Part shown: piece after piece, positions 1 to 5,796 of the stretch
Layout: every line of letters begins with the position of its first letter
Position numbering within the stretch: position 1 is the first letter of the stretch
Origin: Alphaproteobacteria bacterium
Lineage (GTDB): Bacteria > Pseudomonadota > Alphaproteobacteria > Acetobacterales > Acetobacteraceae
Reading direction: 5' to 3'
Assembly: GCA_013298245.1 (NCBI GenBank)
Contig: JAAFHD010000164.1
Span: forward strand, 1,446 to 7,768
Length of the DNA stretch: 6,323 bases
Program-made: the position numbers and the translations under genes
Notes under the pieces: generated by a model
The model's database searches: none
The model's input: the letters and a program-made list of their open reading frames with translations, nothing else
What the model was told of the DNA's origin: nothing

Positions 1-343
1 CTGCCAGGTCACGGTTCGGTTCGAAATTCGGCCGCCGATGCAGATGCGGCCCGATCCCGTTGGACGCGATGTGGTTGATGAAGGCGGTGTAGCCATCGGG
101 TGCGGCCTGCGCGCACAATTCGGCGGCCAGCATGCCGCCAGCACCCGGCCGATTATCCAGCCAGAATGGGTGCACCAGGCTCTCGCGCAGGCTTGGTTCC
201 ATGAAGCGCATCAGCAGGTCGGACACACCGCCGGCCGCCGCACCCACCAGCATGCGCCAGGGGCGTTCGGGCCAGGTGGTCTGCGCGAATGCGGGCACGG
301 CAAGCGGTGCCGCCAACAGCGCGCGGCGCGTGGCATGGGTCAT
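1..343 (-). CDS. Bug/TctC-family periplasmic solute-binding protein (3' end cut by window edge)
   Basis: This is the first 114 codons of a tripartite tricarboxylate transporter substrate-binding (Bug) protein; the rest lies beyond base 1. Members of the family capture small carboxylates or other organic solutes in the periplasm. What is seen: a short signal sequence with a twin arginine (R6-R7), a hydrophobic stretch LLAAPLAVPAFA and a likely cleavage after AFA at residue 20, then the mature start WPERPWRMLV. The Bug hallmarks follow: AAAGGVSDLLMR (about 35-46), NRPGAGG (64-70) and APDGYT (81-86). The ATG at 341-343 is chosen because a GGAGG Shine-Dalgarno lies 8 nt upstream (352-356) and the signal peptide begins right after it. 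The gene lies 43 nt downstream of the S49 peptidase gene on the same strand and may be co-transcribed with it. The ligand cannot be predicted, and no TctA/TctB membrane genes are in view. Confidence 0.88.
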   Translation of the reverse strand, partial: MTHATRRALLAAPLAVPAFAQTTWPERPWRMLVGAAAGGVSDLLMRFMEPSLRESLVHPFWLDNRPGAGGMLAAELCAQAAPDGYTAFINHIASNGIGPHLHRRPNFEPNRDLA

Positions 344-351
344 GGCGTGTT

Positions 352-356
352 CCTCC
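352..356 (-). promoter_or_regulatory. Shine-Dalgarno of the Bug gene
   Basis: On the minus strand the sequence GGAGG lies 8 nt before the ATG at 343. It is a strong, well-spaced ribosome binding site and fixes the start of the Bug gene. Its first two bases also form the end of the 3' arm of the hairpin at 355-376. Confidence 0.7.
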
Positions 357-376
357 GCGCGCAGCATGGCGCGCGG
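355..376 (-). other. GC-rich intercistronic hairpin overlapping the Bug ribosome binding site
   Basis: Perfect 8-bp inverted-repeat arms (CCGCGCGC and GCGCGCGG) flank a 6-nt loop between the S49 stop codon and the Bug start codon. No run of T follows on either strand, so it does not look like an intrinsic terminator. In minus-strand mRNA the last two bases of the 3' arm are the first two of the GGAGG ribosome binding site, so folding could reduce Bug translation or stabilise an mRNA end. In DNA this rich in CG steps, such arms can arise by chance. The structure is directly visible; any function is inference. Confidence 0.4.
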
Positions 377-386
377 CGGCGCGGCA

Positions 387-1178
387 CTACAAGCCCAAGC
401 GCGCCCAGGCGGCGCGTTCCTCGACGGCCGCCGCCGCATCGCCCAGCAGAGAGAAGGGAAAGCGCCGGCGGCGCGCGCCGATCACGGCCAGCTTCGCGTC
501 ATCACCGAAGCGGCGGCGCACTTCGCTGTGTGCGTCACCCAGGCCATCGGCCAGGCCCAGTCCCACGCCCTGTCGGCCGGTCCAGAAGCGGCCGGTGAAA
601 ACCTGGTCTTCCGGCGCGCGCAGCGTGCGCCGCCCGCGCACCCAGGCCTTGAATTCCTCATGCAGCGCATCGAGCAATTCGCGTTGCCGCGCCGCATCTT
701 CCGCGCGCGCCGGTGCAAACGGATCAAGAAAGGATTTTTCCGACCCCGCCGTCGCCATGCGCCGTTCCAACCCCAGCCGCGCGATCGCATCCTGCGCGCC
801 GAACCCCGCGCTGATCACGCCGATCGACCCCACGATGCTGGCCGGATCAACGATGATCTCATCCGCCGCACACGCGATCCAATATCCTCCCGAAGCCGCC
901 GCATCCTCCACGCACGCCACCACACGCTTGTCGTGCTGCGCGGCCAGTTGCCGGATGCGCCCCGCCACCAGGCTGGACTGCACCGGTGACCCACCCGGCG
1001 AATTGATCGCCAGGAACACCGCTGGCGCGCGCTTCATTGCAAACGCCCGTTCCAGTGGCCCGTTCACCGACGCCAGATTCAACGCGCCGCCAAAAAGCCC
1101 GCCGCGCCGCGCTGCGATCAGCCCCTCCAGGCGAACCAGCGGGATGATGGGCGGGCGTTTGGTGAAGGGGATGCGCAT
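387..1178 (-). CDS. S49-family serine peptidase (SppA/SohB-like), no membrane anchor
   Basis: A 263-residue S49 peptidase, a family that cleaves residual signal peptides and other small or membrane-derived peptides with a Ser-Lys dyad. Seen in order: the opening strand PPIIPLVRLEGLI (9-21), the NSPGGSP loop (59-65) that shapes the oxyanion hole, the nucleophile motif EDAAASGGYWIA (Ser96), the SIVGSIGVI strand (114-122), and the general-base segment AGSEKSFLDPF (Lys148). The Ser-to-Lys spacing of 52 matches the family. No signal peptide or transmembrane helix precedes the catalytic domain, unlike E. coli SppA and SohB, so a cytoplasmic location is likely. The reading frame is open upstream to 1364, but that part is proline/arginine-rich, unlike the family and inside the divergent monooxygenase gene. 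The ATG at 1178, beginning MRIPFTKRPP, is therefore preferred. Its ribosome binding site is poor: GGGG directly abuts the ATG and lies within a palindrome. Confidence 0.93.
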   Translation of the reverse strand: MRIPFTKRPPIIPLVRLEGLIAARRGGLFGGALNLASVNGPLERAFAMKRAPAVFLAINSPGGSPVQSSLVAGRIRQLAAQHDKRVVACVEDAAASGGYWIACAADEIIVDPASIVGSIGVISAGFGAQDAIARLGLERRMATAGSEKSFLDPFAPARAEDAARQRELLDALHEEFKAWVRGRRTLRAPEDQVFTGRFWTGRQGVGLGLADGLGDAHSEVRRRFGDDAKLAVIGARRRRFPFSLLGDAAAAVEERAAWARLGL

Positions 1179-1187
1179 CCCCTGCAC
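1162..1187. repeat. 26-bp near-perfect palindrome at the S49 start codon
   Basis: The core 1166-1183, AGGGGATGCGCATCCCCT, is a perfect 18-bp palindrome. One mismatched pair outside it, the arms continue with GTG (1162-1164) and CAC (1185-1187). It covers the S49 start codon (1176-1178) and reaches into the 44-nt spacer before the divergent monooxygenase gene. As DNA it could bind a dimeric regulator acting on both directions. As S49 mRNA it can fold into a 6-bp stem, extended by 3 bp past the mismatch, with a UGCGCA loop; the GGGG before the AUG is then paired. The symmetry is seen; a regulatory role is inference. Confidence 0.5.
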
Positions 1188-1222
1188 ATGGCATAAACCA
1201 CGCCAGAGAAAAGGGGTGCTGC
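1179..1222. promoter_or_regulatory. Divergent spacer expected to hold promoters of both transcription units
   Basis: Only 44 nt separate the divergent start codons of the S49 peptidase and the monooxygenase, so any promoters must be here or inside the opposite gene. The spacer is less GC-rich than its surroundings. CATAAA at 1192-1197 is a weak -10-like match on the plus strand, but no convincing -35 lies at the right distance. I therefore call the region and not a particular promoter. Confidence 0.35.
1211..1216 (+). promoter_or_regulatory. Shine-Dalgarno of the FAD monooxygenase gene
   Basis: AAGGGG ends 6 nt before the ATG at 1223. It supports that start, which is also directly followed by the nucleotide-binding strand of the protein. 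Confidence 0.55.
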
Positions 1223-2401
1223 ATGGCGCATGTGTTGGTCGCGGGCGCGGGCCCGGTGGGAATGGTGGCGGCGTCGTGCCTGGCGGATGCCGGCATCCGC
1301 GTGACCATCCTGGAGCAATCGTCGGACCTGCCGGATGGTCTGCGCGCCAGCACTTTCCATCCACCCACGCTGGACATGCTGGAACGCTTCGGCGTCGTGC
1401 CGGCGATGATCGAACAAGGCCTGGTCTGCCCGCAATGGCAGGTGCGCGACCGCGAGCGCGGCGCGATTGCCACCTTTGATCTTGGCGTGCTGCGCGACGA
1501 CACGGGGCATCCCTATCGGCTGCAATGCGAACAGTGGCGCCTGACGCGCATGCTGCGCGACCGCCTGTCCGCCGTGCCGCATGTCACCATGCAGTATGAT
1601 GCGCGCGTGGCGGATGTGACGCAGTCCGCTGATGGCGTGACGGTGCTGCTGGACAACGGCACGCAGGTGCAGGGCGACTACCTGGTCGGCGCGGATGGCG
1701 CGCGCAGCGCCGTGCGCCGCGCAATCGGCGCCGCGTTCGAAGGCCAGACCATCCCGGAAGTGTTCCTGACGCTGTCCACCACCTTCGCCTTCCACGACGC
1801 GATCGGGGCGTTGGCGAACATCGCCTATATCAGCGATCCCGTGGAATGGTTCGTGCTGCTGCGCACCGCATCGCTGTGGCGCCTGTTGCTGCCGACCGAT
1901 GCCGGCGAACCGGAAGAGGTGATGCTGTCCGAAGCGCGCATCCAAGCCCGCATGCAGGGCGTGCTGCCGACCGGTGCGGCGTATGAAGTGCGACACCGTA
2001 CGGCGTATCGCGTGCATGAACGCGTGGCGGATCGCTATGTGGTGGGCCGTGTCGCCCTGGCTGGTGACGCCGCGCATGTGAACAATCCGCTGGGCGGCAT
2101 GGGCATGAATGGCGGCCTGCACGACGCCTTCAACCTGGCGGAAAAACTGATCGCCGTGATCCAGGGTGCGGATGCCGCGTTGCTGGCGCGCTACGAACGC
2201 CAGCGCCGCAAGGTGGCACTGGAAGTGGTGCAGCAACAGGCGATGCGCAACCGCCAGATCATGAACCAGCGCGACCCGGCCGTGCGGGAGGCGTATTTCG
2301 ACGAACTGCGCGCGACGGTCGACGACCCCGCGCGCCACCGCGCCTTCCTGCTGCGCGGCAGCCTGATCCAATCCCTGCTCGACCTGGAGCAAGTGGCATG
2401 A
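1223..2401 (+). CDS. FAD-dependent monooxygenase, class A (PHBH/UbiH/phenol hydroxylase-like)
   Basis: A 392-residue single-component flavoprotein hydroxylase, which uses FAD, NAD(P)H and O2 to hydroxylate, or in some members open, an aromatic ring in the cytoplasm. All three class A fingerprints are present: GAGPVG near the N-terminus (8-13) with the ribose-binding Glu31 in VTILEQ; the DG motif LVGADGARSAVRR (154-166); and the GD motif RVALAGDAAHVNNP (276-289), followed by GGMGMNGGLHDAFNLAEKL, which closes over the flavin. The usual GQG of phenol hydroxylases reads GMG here. There is no C-terminal thioredoxin-like domain, so it is closer in size to 6-hydroxynicotinate or pyridine-carboxylate monooxygenases than to phenol hydroxylase. 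It is first in the five-gene run, and its stop overlaps the next start by 4 nt (ATGA). Coupling to an amidohydrolase suggests a nitrogen-containing aromatic substrate. Family membership is firm; the substrate is unknown. Confidence 0.93.
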   Translation: MAHVLVAGAGPVGMVAASCLADAGIRVTILEQSSDLPDGLRASTFHPPTLDMLERFGVVPAMIEQGLVCPQWQVRDRERGAIATFDLGVLRDDTGHPYRLQCEQWRLTRMLRDRLSAVPHVTMQYDARVADVTQSADGVTVLLDNGTQVQGDYLVGADGARSAVRRAIGAAFEGQTIPEVFLTLSTTFAFHDAIGALANIAYISDPVEWFVLLRTASLWRLLLPTDAGEPEEVMLSEARIQARMQGVLPTGAAYEVRHRTAYRVHERVADRYVVGRVALAGDAAHVNNPLGGMGMNGGLHDAFNLAEKLIAVIQGADAALLARYERQRRKVALEVVQQQAMRNRQIMNQRDPAVREAYFDELRATVDDPARHRAFLLRGSLIQSLLDLEQVA

Positions 2402-3006
2402 ACGAGCTGGACGTCTACGCACGGCAAGGCATGGGCAATGCATCGGGCTTCGGCGCAGCACCCGCGCTGTGCATCGTGGATTTCGTCGTGGGCTTTTCTG
2501 ACCCCGCGCATTTCGGCGGCGGCAATATTGCACCCGCCATTGCGCAGACGGTGCAGCTTCTGGCGCACGCACGCGCCAAGGCTTGGCCCATCGCCCACAC
2601 CCGCGTCGTCTATGCCGATGATGGCAGCGATGCCGGCGTGTTCACGCTCAAAGCACCCAGCCTTCGCAAGCTGACGGAAACCTCGCCGCTGTCGCAGATC
2701 GTGCCGGAGCTCGCACCGCGCGCGGGCGAATTGGTGGTCCGCAAGCGCGGCGCATCGGGGTTTTTTGAAACCACGCTCTCCGGCTTCCTGCGCCTGCACC
2801 GCGTGGACACGCTGGTGGTCGCGGGCTGCACCACCTCGGGCTGCGTGCGTGCGACCGTGGTGGACGCCATGCAGCACGACCTGCGCACCATCGTCGCGGT
2901 GGATTGCGTGGGCGACCGCGCGATCGGCCCGCACGAAGCCAACCTCTTCGACATGGGCCAGAAATACGCCGACCTGCTGACGCTGTCCGAGATCATGGCG
3001 CGCTGA
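2398..3006 (+). CDS. Isochorismatase-family amidohydrolase (maleamate amidohydrolase / N-carbamoylsarcosine amidase-like)
   Basis: A 202-residue cysteine hydrolase that releases ammonia from an amide or carbamoyl group. The catalytic triad is visible: Asp28 in LCIVDFVVGF, Lys116 in VVRKRGASGFF, and the nucleophile Cys149 in GCTTSGCVRAT; the preceding residues form the cis-peptide and oxyanion region. Spacings of 88 and 33 residues match, as I recall, the Asp29/Lys117/Cys150 triad of the nicotinate-pathway maleamate amidohydrolase NicF. The GDRAIGPHEANLFDM stretch (172-186) is typical of the NicF/N-carbamoylsarcosine amidase branch, not of true isochorismatases. The start at 2398 has GGAG 8 nt upstream (2386-2389) and overlaps the monooxygenase stop by 4 nt, so the two are probably made together. 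The likely role is hydrolysis of an amide formed downstream of the monooxygenase. The exact substrate is not decided, so no gene symbol is given. Confidence 0.9.
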   Translation: MNELDVYARQGMGNASGFGAAPALCIVDFVVGFSDPAHFGGGNIAPAIAQTVQLLAHARAKAWPIAHTRVVYADDGSDAGVFTLKAPSLRKLTETSPLSQIVPELAPRAGELVVRKRGASGFFETTLSGFLRLHRVDTLVVAGCTTSGCVRATVVDAMQHDLRTIVAVDCVGDRAIGPHEANLFDMGQKYADLLTLSEIMAR

Positions 3007-3851
3007 TGGACATGGCGCTGCTGCGCAGCTTCGTCGCGGTGGCCGATACCGGCAGCCTGACCCGCGCGGCCGAGCGCCTGATGATCGCGCAACCCACCAT
3101 CAGCCTGCAGATCAAGCGGCTGGAAGAAGCGCTGGGCCATCGCCTGCTGGACCGTTCACCGCGGCATCTGCGCCTGACGGCGGAGGGCGAAACTCTGCTC
3201 TCCTTCGCGCGCCGCATCCTGGCCTTGTCTGATGAAGCTGTCGCGCAACTGACGCAGCCCGACGTGGAGGGCCTGGTGCGTCTGGGCACACCGGAAGATT
3301 TCGCGACCACGCATCTGTCGGGCGTATTGGCGCGCTTCGCACAGGGCCATCCGCGCGTAGCACTGGAAGTCACCACGGACCTCACGCTGAACCTGCTGGA
3401 ACGTTTTCACTCGGGCGAATTCGACGTGGTGCTCATCAAGCGCGAACCCGCAGGCCCGATCGCTGGCACGCGCGTCTGGCGCGAGGCGCTGGTCTGGGCC
3501 GCCGCGCGCGACGACGCATTCACCGGCAAGGCCGCGCTACCGCTCGTCGTCTCGCCGCACCCGTGCGTGTATCGCAAGCGCGCGATGCAGGCACTGGACC
3601 GCGCGGGGCGCGCCTGGCGCGTGGCCTATACCAGCACCTCGCTGGCGGGTGCGCAGGCGGCAGTGCGCGCCGGCCTCGGCGTAACCGTGCTGCCCAAGGA
3701 CATGGTGCCAGCGGACTTCTTCATCATGGACACGGCCCAGGGCGCGCCCGATCTGCGCGATACTGAAATCGCACTGATGACGGCCGAACCCATCGCACCA
3801 CCCGCGCGGCGCCTGGCGGAACACATCGTCCGCAGCCTGGAGCGCCGCTGA
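3006..3851 (+). CDS. LysR-type transcriptional regulator
   Basis: A 281-residue LysR regulator. The N-terminal winged helix-turn-helix is textbook: LLRSFVAVADTGSLTRAAERL then IAQPTISLQIKRLEEALGHRLLDR (about 5-50), followed by LRLTAEGETLLSFARRIL and the linker helix. The C-terminal effector-binding domain starts near residue 88 (VRLGTPEDF) and includes the usual AGLGVTVLPKDMV segment. Length is slightly short for the family (around 300) but no domain is missing. The frame is open upstream to 2904, but that part overlaps the amidohydrolase. The ATG at 3006 shares one base with its stop (TGATG), pointing to translational reinitiation because no good Shine-Dalgarno is near; a second ATG lies at 3012. 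Being inside the run is unusual, since LysR genes are mostly divergent from their targets. The inferred targets are the monooxygenase/amidohydrolase promoter and its own expression. Confidence 0.94.
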   Translation: MDMALLRSFVAVADTGSLTRAAERLMIAQPTISLQIKRLEEALGHRLLDRSPRHLRLTAEGETLLSFARRILALSDEAVAQLTQPDVEGLVRLGTPEDFATTHLSGVLARFAQGHPRVALEVTTDLTLNLLERFHSGEFDVVLIKREPAGPIAGTRVWREALVWAAARDDAFTGKAALPLVVSPHPCVYRKRAMQALDRAGRAWRVAYTSTSLAGAQAAVRAGLGVTVLPKDMVPADFFIMDTAQGAPDLRDTEIALMTAEPIAPPARRLAEHIVRSLERR

Positions 3852-4891
3852 TGCGCACCGCCGATTTCGACTACGCGCTGCCTGATGCGCTGATCGCGCA
3901 GGAACCCGCGCGCCCGCGCGATGCCGCGCGCCTGCTGGTGGTGCGCCCCGATGCGCTGGAAGACCGCATCGTGCGCGACCTGCCAGATGTGCTGCGCGCG
4001 GGCGACCTGCTGGTGGTGAATGACACCCGCGTCATCCCTGCGCGGCTGACGGCACGGCGCGGCGAGGCGCGCATCGAAGTCATGCTGAACCGCGCCGAGG
4101 GCAATGGCGTCTGGCACGCGCTGCTGCGCAACGCCCGCCGTGTGCGCGCCGGCGATGAACTGCGGATCGACGGCGCCGACATCACCGCCCGCGTGCTGCG
4201 CGCACCCGAAGACGGCACGGCCTTCCTGGATTTCGGCGCTGATGAAGAACGCCTGGCCGACGCGCTGGACGCCGCCGGCGAAGTGCCCCTGCCGCCCTAC
4301 ATCACCCGCGCCGCCGGCCCGACCGAGGCCGATGCGCAGGACTACCAGACGCTCTTCGCGCGCGCGCCTGGTGCCGTCGCCGCATCGACCGCATCGCTAC
4401 ATTTCACGCCAGCTGTGTTGGAGCATATTGCCGCGCGCGGCGTGCAGCGCATCGCACTCACCTTGCACATCGGTGCGGGCACCTTCCTGCCCTTGCGCGC
4501 CGACGATCCGCGCGCCCACAAGCTGCACGCCGAGTGGGGCGAGATCACGCCCGAAGCCGCCGCCACCATCAACGCCGCGCGCGCCGAGGGGCGTCGGATC
4601 ATCGCCGTCGGCACCACCATGGTGCGGCTGATGGAAGCCGCCGCCACCGGCGATGAGAGCGTGCCGGTGCGCCCGTTCCGCGGCCTCACCGACATCTATC
4701 TTTTGCCCGGCCATCGCTTCACCACTGCCGATGCCATGATGACGAATTTCCATCTCCCGAAATCCACGCTGCTGATGCTGGTCTCGGCATTTGCCGGCAC
4801 CGATCGCATGCGCAGCGCGTATGCGCATGCCATCGCGCAGGGCTATCGTTTCTACTCCTACGGGGACAGTTCGCTGTTGTTCAGGGCATGA
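3851..4891 (+). CDS. queA: S-adenosylmethionine:tRNA ribosyltransferase-isomerase QueA
   Basis: A full-length (346-residue) QueA, which transfers and isomerises the ribosyl part of SAM onto preQ1 at position 34 of GUN-anticodon tRNAs, giving epoxyqueuosine. The family pattern runs end to end: FDYALPDALIAQEPARPRDAARLL (6-29), LLVVNDTRVIPARL (53-66), AVAASTASLHFTPAVLEHI (175-193), TLHIGAGTFLPLR (204-216), KLHAEWGEI (224-232), VGTTMVRLMEAAA (253-265), then TDIYLLPGHRF and MMTNFHLPKSTLLMLVSAFAG (296-316). Small departures from the consensus I remember are Ser for Pro and for Gly in the AVAAPTAGLHF block, and GDSSLL where GDAMLI is common. The start at 3851 has GGAG 8 nt upstream (3839-3842) and overlaps the LysR stop by one base. 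The usual neighbour tgt is absent here. The role is housekeeping, so its place in a catabolic-looking operon is notable. Confidence 0.97.
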   Translation: MRTADFDYALPDALIAQEPARPRDAARLLVVRPDALEDRIVRDLPDVLRAGDLLVVNDTRVIPARLTARRGEARIEVMLNRAEGNGVWHALLRNARRVRAGDELRIDGADITARVLRAPEDGTAFLDFGADEERLADALDAAGEVPLPPYITRAAGPTEADAQDYQTLFARAPGAVAASTASLHFTPAVLEHIAARGVQRIALTLHIGAGTFLPLRADDPRAHKLHAEWGEITPEAAATINAARAEGRRIIAVGTTMVRLMEAAATGDESVPVRPFRGLTDIYLLPGHRFTTADAMMTNFHLPKSTLLMLVSAFAGTDRMRSAYAHAIAQGYRFYSYGDSSLLFRA

Positions 4892-5796
4892 CCACACGCA
4901 CAGACATCGAGACCGCACACGCGCGCATCCGCACCGATATCCGCCGCACGCCTTTGCTGTGGCTGGACCCGGCGCTGTGCCTGAAGCTGGAATGCCTGCA
5001 ACGCGGCGGCACCTTCAAGCCGCGCGGCGCGTTCAACCGTTTGCGCAGTGCTGGCGATCTCTCGCGCGGCGTGGTCGCGGCATCGGGCGGCAATCATGGC
5101 GTCGCGACGGCGCTGGCCGCACAGGCTTTGGGTGCGCGCGCGGACATCTTCGTGCCCGAGATCAGTGCGGCGGCGAAGCGCACGCGCATCCTCGCGCATG
5201 GCGCCAATCTGGTGGTGGGTGGTGCGACCTATTTCGACGCGCTGGCTGCCAGCACCAAGCATGCCGAAGCCACCGGCGCCGTCGTCGTGCACGCCTATGA
5301 CCAACCCGAGGTGCTGGCAGGGCAGGGCACTGTCGCGCTGGAATGGCAGCAGGATGCGCCTGGCCTCACGCATGTGCTGGTCGCCGTCGGCGGCGGTGGG
5401 CTGATCGGCGGCATGGCGGCCTGGTATGCCGGCCAGGGCGTGCAGGTGATCGCGGTGGAGCCCGAGACCAGCCGCGCGCTGCATGCCGCGATGCAGGCGG
5501 GGCGGCCGGTGGATGTGCCGGTCTCGGGTGTTGCTGCCGACAGCCTTGGCGCGCGCAGCGCGGGCGCGCTGATGTTCGAGATCGCGCGCCATCATGTTGC
5601 GCAATGCGTGCTGGTCGCGGATGACGCGATCACCGCCGCGCAGAAACACCTTTGGCAAACGGCGCAGGTGGTGGCCGAACCGGGTGGTGCGGCGGCGATG
5701 GCGGCACTGCTCTGCGGCGCCTTCGTGCCGCCGCCGGGTGCCCGCGTGGGCGTGCTGGTGTGCGGCGCGAATTGCGATCCCGGTTCAGTCGGCTGA
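4888..5796 (+). CDS. PLP-dependent threonine/serine dehydratase (fold type II)
   Basis: A 302-residue PLP enzyme of the threonine dehydratase/serine racemase group, which removes water from beta-hydroxy amino acids to give a 2-oxo acid and ammonia. Seen: the PLP lysine Lys44 in GGTFKPRGAFN; the substrate/cofactor loop SGGNHG (66-71), where many family members have SSGNHA; the glycine-rich phosphate cup VGGGGLIGG (167-175); GTVALE (147-152); VAEPGGAAAMAAL (262-274); and CGAN near the C-terminus (Cys292), at the place where a Ser or Cys contacts the PLP ring nitrogen. There is no C-terminal ACT-like regulatory domain, so it is not the isoleucine-feedback form of biosynthetic IlvA. The ATG overlaps the queA stop by 4 nt (ATGA), and the CAGGG before it is too close to be a good ribosome binding site, so coupling to queA is likely. 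Threonine, serine or 3-hydroxyaspartate are all possible substrates. Confidence 0.9.
   Translation: MTTRTDIETAHARIRTDIRRTPLLWLDPALCLKLECLQRGGTFKPRGAFNRLRSAGDLSRGVVAASGGNHGVATALAAQALGARADIFVPEISAAAKRTRILAHGANLVVGGATYFDALAASTKHAEATGAVVVHAYDQPEVLAGQGTVALEWQQDAPGLTHVLVAVGGGGLIGGMAAWYAGQGVQVIAVEPETSRALHAAMQAGRPVDVPVSGVAADSLGARSAGALMFEIARHHVAQCVLVADDAITAAQKHLWQTAQVVAEPGGAAAMAALLCGAFVPPPGARVGVLVCGANCDPGSVG

Noticed and set aside
355..376. Intrinsic terminator between the S49 and Bug genes
   Set aside because: The stem is strong but no T-run follows on either strand, and the Bug ribosome binding site overlaps its end.
38..989. Plus-strand open frames (38-598 and 132-989) opposite the Bug gene and the S49 gene
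   Set aside because: They run across two minus-strand genes with clear family motifs and show only low-complexity composition.
1159..1197. Sigma-70 promoter with TTGGTG (1159-1164) and CATAAA (1192-1197)
   Set aside because: The spacing of 27 nt is far from the usual 16-18, so the pair cannot be supported as one promoter.
1179..1364. Longer S49 start at 1364
   Set aside because: The added 62 residues are Pro/Arg/Cys-rich, unlike the family, and would lie mostly inside the divergent monooxygenase coding sequence. The start at 1178 gives a standard S49 N-terminus.
289..1479. 396-codon plus-strand open frame over the S49 peptidase
   Set aside because: Its Arg/Ala/Pro/Ser-rich translation has no domain, while the opposite strand encodes a complete S49 peptidase with catalytic residues.
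1223..2401. Calling the monooxygenase nicC
   Set aside because: It shares the class A motifs and similar length, but the substrate-region sequence does not resemble the NicC I remember, and nicX and nicD are not present nearby.
1118..2572. 484-codon minus-strand open frame opposite the monooxygenase gene
   Set aside because: It is the antisense shadow of a gene with all three class A flavin motifs. Its translation is rich in His, Arg, Ala and Gln with no recognisable domain, as expected from GC-rich DNA with few stop codons.
2904..3005. Longer LysR start at 2904
   Set aside because: The added 34 residues overlap the amidohydrolase in another frame. The LysR helix-turn-helix begins a few residues after the ATG at 3006, as is usual.
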